A stretch of 42,425 nt of DNA from Sulfurovum sp. (lineage in GTDB: Bacteria; Campylobacterota; Campylobacteria; Campylobacterales; Sulfurovaceae): NCBI GenBank assembly GCA_011391015.1, contig JAABRH010000009.1:1-42425 (forward strand), written 5' to 3'. Under the pieces are notes generated by a model. That model worked only from the letters and a program-made list of their open reading frames with translations, was not told where the DNA came from and made no database searches. Both the position numbers and the translations under genes were made by a program. Shown here piece by piece: positions 36,148 to 42,425 of this stretch. Numbering within the stretch: the stretch's first letter is position 1; each line of letters opens with the position of its first letter.

Positions 36148-36810
36148 CTAGATCTGTTTAGAAATCCTATATCCGACTCCCTTGAGTGTTGAGATCAAAT
36201 CTTCTTTGAGTACTTGACGTACTCTGTGTATCTCTGATCTGATGATGGCATTATCTACAGGGCTATCATCCCATGCGTAGTGCCTAAGCATTTCAAGGTC
36301 AACCACTTTATTGATATTTACTGCAAAAAGTTCCATAATTTGAGATTGTTTATTGGTTAGCAGTTGTTCTACACCGTCAAATAATAGACATTTGTTCTTA
36401 ACGTCATAAGAATACATTTTTGAGATCTTTATAAAACTCTTTGCCCTGATATCTGCGATTTTCAACAATCTCTCAATATGTAGGCTTAATTCTTTAAGAT
36501 GAAAAGGTTTTTTCAAATAGTCATAACATCCCAAAGCGTAGGCTTGGGAAATCTGCTCTATTTCGGTGATGGCAGAAATGAAGACAGTAGGTACATATAT
36601 CTTCTCTTTTTGCAGTCTGCTCAGTAAAGAAATGCCATCTATCGTAGGTGTATTGATATCAAAGATAAAAAGGTCATAGTTGTTCACCACTATGCTTTCA
36701 TATGCTTCCCGACCATCTTCAAATGCCGTTACATCATACCCCGTATCTGTCAGATACTCTTTTATAGCACTTTGCAACATCAACTCGTCTTCAAGCAATA
36801 CTACTTTCAT
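36148..36810 (-). CDS. OmpR-family response regulator
   Basis: The 220-residue protein has a receiver domain (about 1-115) with acidic Glu7/Asp8, phospho-acceptor Asp51 and Lys101 in the KPF motif, then a winged-helix DNA-binding domain (about 125-220) with LTNKQSQIMELF and DNAIIRSEIHRVRQVL. It starts directly after the stop of the histidine kinase (TAA-ATG), so the pair is co-translated. Likely targets are the porin, yjcH-actP and acs genes downstream. Confidence 0.93.
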   Translation of the reverse strand: MKVVLLEDELMLQSAIKEYLTDTGYDVTAFEDGREAYESIVVNNYDLFIFDINTPTIDGISLLSRLQKEKIYVPTVFISAITEIEQISQAYALGCYDYLKKPFHLKELSLHIERLLKIADIRAKSFIKISKMYSYDVKNKCLLFDGVEQLLTNKQSQIMELFAVNINKVVDLEMLRHYAWDDSPVDNAIIRSEIHRVRQVLKEDLISTLKGVGYRISKQI

Positions 36811-38388
36811 TTACGCTTCCTTTCTGAACCTATAGGAAAATATGGTCATTTCATCGCTGGACTGTACATATATTTTTACATTTTCCTTTTGACAGATAGT
36901 ATAGACTATTTCAAGTCCCAAACCAAAACCGCCTCGCACATCATTTTCACGTTGATAGGCTTTAAATATACGTTCTGTATCTTCTATTTTAGGGGAAACC
37001 GTTAGAAATTCCAAAACAATCTCTTCTTTTTCTTCTTGAAGTCTGACCTTGACATCAGTACCTTTATTGGCATATTTGATCGCATTGGACAAATTGTTAT
37101 CTACAATTCTCTGTAGTTCTTCAAGACTAAAATAAAGCCATAGGGAATTTTGTATTGCCGAGATAATCGTGTGTTGGTTGCCTTTTGCTATTTCATAGAA
37201 AAAGTCAATCCTTTCCTTAAGAAATGCAGAAACATTAAGCCGCTTTTTCACATAGTCAAAACGGTTTTTTTTCACCATATAGCTCAAATCTTCATATATC
37301 GTACTGATGATCTTGCTGGCTGCTTCTATTTTGCTCAGATATCTGTTTTCACCTTCTTTCATTTTAAACAGATCAATATGTGTCATGATTACTGCCAAAG
37401 GTGTATTGATCTCATGAATAGAATGTTTGATAAAACTGTCTTGGGCTTTAACAAGCGAGGCATTAAAATCTTTTTCCTGTGCAAGTAGTCTATTTTGCTC
37501 ACTGAGGTCTTTGGTCTTTTGCTCTACCTTTGATTCAAGTGCAAGATTCAACTCTTTTAGTCTCTCTTTGCGTCGGTGAATGACACGAATCATCGTATTA
37601 ATATAAGGTACCATTCTTTTAAACTCAGCAAGCCGTATCTTGGCATCATCTATCATTACATATGTCGATGATGCCTCTTTAAAATAGTTGCTAAAGGAAG
37701 ATATCTCTTTTTGAAGGATACGATTTGTGATGATGATACCTATAATACCCACGACACATAAAATACCCAAAAGAAAGACCATTTTCATAGAATATTGATT
37801 GAGCCTGCTTTTAAGTATATCTCTCTCTTCTTGTATCTGTTTGTTCACTTCATCAAGATATACACCCGTACCCACCATCCAACCCCAAGGTTCAAATGAT
37901 TTTGCATAAGAGATCTTAGGGCTTAATGAACTCGTAGTAGGTTTAAGCCATTGGTATTCAACAAAACCACCCTCTTTTTGACGTGACATATTGATAAGAT
38001 CCTTGATGACCATCACCCCGTTGATATCTTTAGTCTCATAAAGATTTTTGCCTACATTCTGTTTTTGTACCGGATCAGAAAGCACCATACCCGTAAAATC
38101 ATAGATAAATATATATCCTGTACCGTCCTGGCGACCATACAGATTCTCTATAGCATCGAGTATCTGTTTTTTCAGTAATGCTTCATCTTTGACACTATCA
38201 CTATATTGATACGCATGGTTGATAAAATGCAGTACACGCATCGTATCAAAAACGATCGTATCTTTTTGTTTTTGTATAAATGCTGCTTGAATTTTTTTAG
38301 CTTCAGATTCAAAATTTTGATATTCTTTATAGGCAACAAAAACAGAAAATACAATAATGACAACAAGTATCAGCAGCATACCGATCAA
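36811..38388 (-). CDS. Cache-domain sensor histidine kinase
   Basis: From a TTG start the protein has 525 residues: a membrane segment (about 3-20), a periplasmic single-Cache domain (about 25-200; GTGYIFIYDFTG, WGWMVGTGVYLDEV), a second membrane segment (about 201-221), a coiled coil, and the kinase core with phospho-accepting His325 in HEINTP, the N box DNNLSNAIKYA and the G2 box GGFGLGLEIV. The G1 box DxGxG is replaced by TVSPK. Cache domains of this type often bind acetate, propionate or pyruvate. The start is doubtful: a GTG at 38429 with AAAGGA before it would be in frame if the T-run at 38423-38416 had one more base. Confidence 0.88.
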   Translation of the reverse strand: MIGMLLILVVIIVFSVFVAYKEYQNFESEAKKIQAAFIQKQKDTIVFDTMRVLHFINHAYQYSDSVKDEALLKKQILDAIENLYGRQDGTGYIFIYDFTGMVLSDPVQKQNVGKNLYETKDINGVMVIKDLINMSRQKEGGFVEYQWLKPTTSSLSPKISYAKSFEPWGWMVGTGVYLDEVNKQIQEERDILKSRLNQYSMKMVFLLGILCVVGIIGIIITNRILQKEISSFSNYFKEASSTYVMIDDAKIRLAEFKRMVPYINTMIRVIHRRKERLKELNLALESKVEQKTKDLSEQNRLLAQEKDFNASLVKAQDSFIKHSIHEINTPLAVIMTHIDLFKMKEGENRYLSKIEAASKIISTIYEDLSYMVKKNRFDYVKKRLNVSAFLKERIDFFYEIAKGNQHTIISAIQNSLWLYFSLEELQRIVDNNLSNAIKYANKGTDVKVRLQEEKEEIVLEFLTVSPKIEDTERIFKAYQRENDVRGGFGLGLEIVYTICQKENVKIYVQSSDEMTIFSYRFRKEA

Positions 38389-38415
38389 ATGGATGCCTGC
38401 TATAGTTTTATTTTT

Positions 38416-38423
38416 AAAAAAAA
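38416..38423 (-). repeat. Run of eight T's at the histidine kinase start
   Basis: On the minus strand eight T's followed by five A's come two codons after a GTG with a ribosome-binding site. The GTG frame ends after nine codons at TAG (38402-38400). One extra base in the run would fuse it to the kinase frame. Confidence 0.9.
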
Positions 38424-38472
38424 TGACACTATCCTTTCTGCTGAAACAGTTTTGTCTTTATAGTACCATCAT

Positions 38473-38505
38473 TTGACGAAGGATTTATAAAGATTATGCT
38501 AGTAT
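38473..38505 (+). promoter_or_regulatory. ppa promoter
   Basis: TTGACG (38473-38478) is followed after 16 bases by TATGCT (38495-38500); an overlapping extended -10, TG-C-TAGTAT, ends at 38505. The ribosome-binding site AAGGAG follows before the ATG at 38534. Confidence 0.55.
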
Positions 38506-38533
38506 TTGCAAAATTTTTCAAGGAGTATCACAT

Positions 38534-39052
38534 ATGGATATTACAAAAATAGGACATGGTGAAAACCCGGATGCTGTTAAGGCAATCATCGAAGTACCAC
38601 TTAACTCAACTATCAAATACGAGATAGACAAAGAATCAGGCGCCGTTCAAGTAGACAGAGTACTCTACTCAGCGATGCACTACCCTGCAAATTACGGCTT
38701 TGTTGCCAACACACTCTCAGATGATGGTGACCCGGCTGACATTCTTGTACTCTGTGACTACCCGCTTCAGGCTGGATCTTTCATCAAATGCCGCCTTGTT
38801 GGTGTACTGATGACAGAAGATGAAAGCGGTGGAGATGAAAAACTCCTTGCAGTCCCAACCACCAAAGTAGACCCAACTTATGCTAATATCAACGACCTGT
38901 GTGACATACCAGAACACACACTCAACCGCATCAAAAACTTCTTTGAGACGTACAAAATGCTTGAACCAAACAAATGGGTAAAAGTGGCAGGATTTAAAGA
39001 CAAGGCAGCTGCAACGGCTATCTTAGACAAAGCAATCAAAAACTATAAATAA
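38534..39052 (+). CDS. ppa: Inorganic pyrophosphatase
   Basis: Ppa hydrolyses pyrophosphate, pulling forward reactions such as acetate activation by Acs and amino-acid activation. The 172-residue family I enzyme has IIEVPLNSTIKYEIDKESG at the start, YPANYGFVANT, and the metal-binding signature DDGDPADILVL (Asp residues near 65-70). Length is typical (about 170-175). It is a single gene with its own promoter and a strong hairpin after the stop. Confidence 0.97.
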   Translation: MDITKIGHGENPDAVKAIIEVPLNSTIKYEIDKESGAVQVDRVLYSAMHYPANYGFVANTLSDDGDPADILVLCDYPLQAGSFIKCRLVGVLMTEDESGGDEKLLAVPTTKVDPTYANINDLCDIPEHTLNRIKNFFETYKMLEPNKWVKVAGFKDKAAATAILDKAIKNYK

Positions 39053-39059
39053 TCCCTCC

Positions 39060-39087
39060 TTTATCTGCCAGATTTTTGGCAGATAAA
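39060..39087. terminator. Perfect 11-bp hairpin between convergent ppa and amidase genes
   Basis: TTTATCTGCCA (39060-39070) pairs perfectly with TGGCAGATAAA (39077-39087) around a six-base loop. It lies 8 bases after the ppa stop and 8 before the amidase stop, so it likely serves both strands, though T-runs are weak. Confidence 0.65.
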
Positions 39088-39094
39088 GCTTCTC

Positions 39095-39892
39095 TTAAAA
39101 CCCAACTTCTTTTTTGCGGTTATCTATATATCTTCCAACTCCGGCAACTATCCCTTTTGCTAACTGTTCCTGATAGTCAGGTGTGAAAAGCCTTTTTCTC
39201 TCTTTAGGATTGGTGATATAGCCAACCTCAACCAATATAGAAGGTCTGCTTGCTCCGACCAAAACATAAAACGGTGCAGGTCTCACGCCGCCATTTTTGA
39301 CACTTCTATAGTTTTTGTTGAGTAGTCCGAACATATTCTTTTGCACATCGATGGCAAGCTTGTGGGATTCTATCACTTTAGGTCCGCTCAACACAGAATC
39401 CAAGATCACATTTTGACTCAACGGATCCGTACCCATCAGCACCGAAGCATTTTCTCTGGCTGCTATACTTTGTGATCTTGCATCTCTTGTTTTTTGCAGG
39501 TAATATGTTTCAACCCCTTCAACCACATTAAAACGCTTCATATCAGCAATAGCATTGGCATGCACAGAGATAAACACGTCGGCATTTTTTCTGTCGGCGA
39601 TTTTTGTACGCTGATCCAATCTTAAAAATCTGTCGCTGGACCTTGTCAAGTATATCTTGTAACCCTCTTTTTTAAACTCTTTGTAGAGCTTTTGTGTGAT
39701 CTGCAATACCGCATCTTTCTCTTTTTTTCCACTGTTGACTGCACCACTGTCCTGTCCGCCATGCCCTGCATCAATAACAACAACATTGGAAGATCTATCT
39801 ACCTGCAATGCACTTCCCCCACACCCTGCAAGTACAAAAAGGACGGCAATGCCCATGATGAATGTGCTCTTATTTCGTATTATTTGTTTCAT
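39095..39892 (-). CDS. N-acetylmuramoyl-L-alanine amidase, lipoprotein
   Basis: The 265-residue protein starts with a lipoprotein signal ending in LAG-Cys24 and is otherwise an Amidase_3 domain. Zinc-site residues are visible: His44 in DAGHGGQDSG, Glu58 in GKKEKD and the His of FISVHANA; the catalytic Glu lies in SILVEVGYITNP. It cleaves the bond between N-acetylmuramic acid and the stem peptide and should be anchored to a membrane in the periplasm. It lacks the AMIN domain of its upstream twin, from which it probably arose by tandem duplication; 14 bases separate them. Confidence 0.94.
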   Translation of the reverse strand: MKQIIRNKSTFIMGIAVLFVLAGCGGSALQVDRSSNVVVIDAGHGGQDSGAVNSGKKEKDAVLQITQKLYKEFKKEGYKIYLTRSSDRFLRLDQRTKIADRKNADVFISVHANAIADMKRFNVVEGVETYYLQKTRDARSQSIAARENASVLMGTDPLSQNVILDSVLSGPKVIESHKLAIDVQKNMFGLLNKNYRSVKNGGVRPAPFYVLVGASRPSILVEVGYITNPKERKRLFTPDYQEQLAKGIVAGVGRYIDNRKKEVGF

Positions 39893-39906
39893 TCAAAATC
39901 CTGACA

Positions 39907-41100
39907 TTAAAAATCTATCTCTTTTTTTCTATTGATCAAATAGATATCTACACCCTCTGCGATCCCTTTTGCAACAAGATTCTGGTACTGTGGGTTACAC
40001 AATCTCTGACGCTCGTTAGGATGGGAGATATATCCCACTTCAACCAATATAGAGGGTCTGCTCGCACCCACTAACACCCAAAATGGTGCATGTCTGACCC
40101 CGCCATCTTTGACACCGCTGTATCTGCTGCGGACATTGGCTAAAATGCGTCGCTGTACATCAATAGCAAGCTTGTTGGACTGAACGATCTTAGGACCTGA
40201 GAGAACCGAATCCAAGATAATATTGCGACTGAGCATACTTGCTCCCTGAAGTACAGATTTGTTTTCTCTCTCTGCAATACGCTTGGATCTGGCATCTCTG
40301 GTTTTTTGCAAAAAGAAGGTCTCAATGCCCTGTACTTTATTTTGTTTGTTTGTGGGAACCGAGTTGGCGTGTATCGATATAAATGCAGCCGAGTCTTTCT
40401 GATCGGCTATCTTTGTGCGCTGAGGAAGTGTTAAAAACCGATCGGTTGTACGTGTCATATGGACAGGATGCCCTCTTTTTTTTAGCTCTTGTTCGAGTTT
40501 TTTGGCTATTTGCAAGACAACATCTTTCTCTTTTTTTCCTCCCACAACCGCACCGGCATCCTGTCCTCCGTGTCCGGCATCGATGACGATGAGTTTCGAG
40601 CGGCTTGATTCGATGGGGAGAGGTATTGCGCTTTCTCTAGGAAAAATTTTAGGCTCTGTTGCAACTTTACTGGGTGAAGTTCTAAGATTTTTTTTCGGTT
40701 CAGGGTTAACCTGTTTGGCAAACACTTTGTTAGGTGTTTTAGGCAGAGTGATATAGTACTGGTTATCAGGGAAGAACGGCTGGTAGCCAGCAAATTTGAT
40801 ACGCGTGTCTGCCTCAATTACAATCCGTACAATGCCCGGTTTATACTGTGAGATGCGTACATTATCAGGGAGTCCTGATGCAACACGGTTGTGTGCCAAA
40901 CGCGTGTTTTTAAAGTCATAAATAATACGATAAGGTACATTCAGCCCAAAATGAGCCAAATCATTTTTACCCAAGGGTTTAGCAAAATAAAGCTGCAATT
41001 CACCCTTTTGTACGAGTGCTTTCTGCAAAGTATTAATGCCTGAGACAAGCAGGGTATTCATAACAAAAAGTAAAACGAAAATCCTACCGAGTTTTGTCAT
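39907..41100 (-). CDS. amiA: N-acetylmuramoyl-L-alanine amidase with AMIN domain
   Basis: The 397-residue protein has a signal peptide (about 1-21), an AMIN domain (about 28-122) that usually targets amidases to the division septum or peptidoglycan, a Pro/Lys/Ser-rich linker, and an Amidase_3 domain from about 169 with His177, Glu191, and the His of FISIHANS; the catalytic Glu is in SILVEVGYISHP. It splits septal peptidoglycan so that daughter cells separate. It starts 3 bases after the fabX-like gene and corresponds in place to amiA downstream of tyrS-fabX in H. pylori. Confidence 0.93.
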   Translation of the reverse strand: MTKLGRIFVLLFVMNTLLVSGINTLQKALVQKGELQLYFAKPLGKNDLAHFGLNVPYRIIYDFKNTRLAHNRVASGLPDNVRISQYKPGIVRIVIEADTRIKFAGYQPFFPDNQYYITLPKTPNKVFAKQVNPEPKKNLRTSPSKVATEPKIFPRESAIPLPIESSRSKLIVIDAGHGGQDAGAVVGGKKEKDVVLQIAKKLEQELKKRGHPVHMTRTTDRFLTLPQRTKIADQKDSAAFISIHANSVPTNKQNKVQGIETFFLQKTRDARSKRIAERENKSVLQGASMLSRNIILDSVLSGPKIVQSNKLAIDVQRRILANVRSRYSGVKDGGVRHAPFWVLVGASRPSILVEVGYISHPNERQRLCNPQYQNLVAKGIAEGVDIYLINRKKEIDF

Positions 41101-41103
41101 GTC

Positions 41104-42207
41104 TTAGCTATTTTCACCATTCATCAGTTTATCCATCAACTCTTTTACTGTGATAATCTCTTTAAGCCGATAGCCGTTTGCTCCTGTAAAGAAAAGTCCC
41201 GTTTCAGCTAGCCCGTCATAGGCATCGGTCAGTCTATCGGCAATACAGTAGCCTACAATCTTGGCTTCTTCACCACGGTGGCAGGGAGCGACACAATTTG
41301 AGATACACGCCACTTTGGGTGCTGTGCCTTTTTCAATATCTTCATGCAGCTGTGTTCGCACACCTCGTGCAGGGTATCCCACGGGAGACTTAAAGAGTTG
41401 GATATCGTCTTTGTCTGCAGCGATGATAATATCTTTCATCACCTGACTCGCATCACACTCCACTGTACCGATAAATCGCGTTCCCATTTGCACGGCATCC
41501 GCACCCAGCTCCATCATTCTGACGATATCATCATGATCCCAAACACCACCCGCAGCAATGATAGGCATAGAACCCCAATTTTTGGCTTCTTCTACCACGG
41601 GTGGCAAAATCATTTCCAGTTGATTTTCAGGCATAAAACACTCTTCGTACTTAAAACCCTGATGCCCTCCACTAAGCGGGCCTTCCACGATGACCGCGTC
41701 AGGAAGCCTATTGTGTGTTTTTTCCCAGCGACGACATAAGATCCTTAATGCTTTGGCTGTAGAAACAATGGGCACCAACGCTACATCAGGGTAATTTTTT
41801 GTTGCCTCAGGCATCGTTAGAGGCAATCCTGCACCGGTAATGATGATGTTGGCTCCGGCCCTGCAGGCATCTTCTACTACACGGTTGTATTCGCTTTGCG
41901 CATAGAGCACATTGGCAGCCAAGGGTCTATCACCACAAATTTCTCTTGCATTATCAAAGATTTTTTTCAGGGCAGGATACGAATAAAAGTTGATAGCTTC
42001 CAGTGGTCTATGTTCTTTTCCGACTGTCTTTTCAGCGTAGGCTCTGTTTTTATAAACCCCTGTACCTACGGCTGAGATGACACCCAATCCACCTTCTTTC
42101 GAAACATTTCCCGCCAACTGATCCCATGATATGCCAACACCCATACCACCTTGTATAATCGGCTTTTCAATCGTATATTTTCCGATTTTAAAAGATTTAA
42201 ATGGCAT
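41104..42207 (-). CDS. fabX: FabX-type flavoprotein (nitronate monooxygenase family)
   Basis: The 367-residue TIM-barrel flavoprotein belongs to the nitronate monooxygenase/FabK family (IIQGGMGVGIS at 17-27, GPLSGGHQG around His182, GADAVQMGTRF at 235-245). Two facts point to FabX, the H. pylori dehydrogenase/isomerase that makes the unsaturated bond from decanoyl-ACP: the same neighbour order tyrS-fabX-amidase, and a four-cysteine cluster Cys301, Cys305, Cys309 and Cys321 near the end, suited to the [4Fe-4S] cluster that FabX carries. Plain nitronate monooxygenases lack it. Its ATG overlaps the tyrS stop as TAATG. Confidence 0.87.
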   Translation of the reverse strand: MPFKSFKIGKYTIEKPIIQGGMGVGISWDQLAGNVSKEGGLGVISAVGTGVYKNRAYAEKTVGKEHRPLEAINFYSYPALKKIFDNAREICGDRPLAANVLYAQSEYNRVVEDACRAGANIIITGAGLPLTMPEATKNYPDVALVPIVSTAKALRILCRRWEKTHNRLPDAVIVEGPLSGGHQGFKYEECFMPENQLEMILPPVVEEAKNWGSMPIIAAGGVWDHDDIVRMMELGADAVQMGTRFIGTVECDASQVMKDIIIAADKDDIQLFKSPVGYPARGVRTQLHEDIEKGTAPKVACISNCVAPCHRGEEAKIVGYCIADRLTDAYDGLAETGLFFTGANGYRLKEIITVKELMDKLMNGENS

Positions 42208-42425
42208 TACCTAACCTTTACTTTTGCAAATTTTCGCTTGCCTACTTGCAGTATATACTCACCGGCACTAAGGTTTAGGGCATCATCAGAAACTTTTTCC
42301 TGATTGAGGCTCACAGCGTTTTGCTTGATGTCTCTTCTGGCCTGAGAGGTAGATGGCTCTAAACCTGCATCAACCAAGGCTTTACAGATCCAGATACCCT
42401 CTTTTACCTCTATTTCACTCATATC
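42207..42425 (-). CDS. tyrS: Tyrosyl-tRNA synthetase, C-terminal fragment
   Basis: The last 72 codons of tyrS enter from the right edge. They encode the S4-type RNA-binding tail: LVDAGLEPSTSQARRDIKQN, AVSLNQEKVSDD and the ending GEYILQVGKRKFAKVKV. This domain binds the long variable arm of tRNA-Tyr. The Met at 42422 is internal; the frame is open to the window edge. The stop overlaps the fabX start by one base. Confidence 0.92.
   Translation of the reverse strand, partial: DMSEIEVKEGIWICKALVDAGLEPSTSQARRDIKQNAVSLNQEKVSDDALNLSAGEYILQVGKRKFAKVKVR

Noticed and set aside
1-42425. Mobile elements, prophage genes, CRISPR arrays, toxin-antitoxin or defence genes
   Set aside because: No transposase, integrase, terminal repeats, spaced repeat arrays or defence-type domains were seen; all genes are explained by core metabolism, envelope or regulation.

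Overview
The window looks like a chromosomal segment of a free-living Campylobacterota (epsilonproteobacterial) organism, most probably a Sulfurovum/Sulfurimonas-type bacterium. Reasons: protein sequences and gene neighbourhoods match this lineage (rplI-hslV-hslU; tyrS-fabX-amidase as in Helicobacter pylori; adjacent pdxJ-pdxA; a primary sigma factor with an acidic insertion), promoters show a clear -10 box with little -35, and the base composition is moderately AT-rich. Genes are packed tightly on both strands, many with stop/start overlaps. I saw no insertion sequence, prophage, integron, CRISPR array, rRNA or tRNA. No gene-free stretch exceeds 300 bases; the longest (about 150 to 210 bases, between divergent or regulated genes) hold promoters, operators and small dyads.

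Layout. 1-1081: HslUV protease and ribosomal protein L9 (minus). 1215-2618: MlaA and MlaC lipid-transport proteins. 2756-5235: M3 oligopeptidase and a small membrane protein. 5237-7141: ArgG and a CZB-like protein (minus). 7358-9051: PdxJ and PdxA (vitamin B6). 9048-12233: a zinc-ribbon mini-protein, TPR protein, MsrB, a short unknown protein, an unusual NifU-like protein and YqeY. 12230-16190: TrpC, TPR protein, YkgJ-like protein, TrmN6-like methyltransferase and, divergently, the leucyl-transferase Bpt. 16182-22365: a translation/tRNA block (MnmC oxidoreductase, GlyS, TrmL, a 44-residue membrane mini-protein, PurU, Cca). 22418-23979: LeuB and LeuD. 24161-27984: RpoD, a CinA/MoaB-like protein and an MFS transporter.

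28023-38388 is the most coherent system: ten kilobases on one strand coding for acetyl-CoA synthetase, a DnaQ-like exonuclease, a cNMP/CBS/nucleotidyltransferase (DUF294-type) protein, the acetate symporter ActP with its partner YjcH, an outer-membrane porin, and a response regulator with a Cache-domain histidine kinase. It reads as a sense, import and activate module for acetate or a similar small carboxylate. A triple 11-bp-periodic repeat in front of the porin is a likely binding site for the regulator, a palindrome sits in front of acs, and the kinase start lies just behind a poly-T tract that breaks the frame of its best ribosome-binding site.

38534-42425: inorganic pyrophosphatase, two tandem cell-wall amidases, a FabX-type flavoprotein for unsaturated fatty acid synthesis with a four-cysteine cluster motif, and the 3' end of tyrS.
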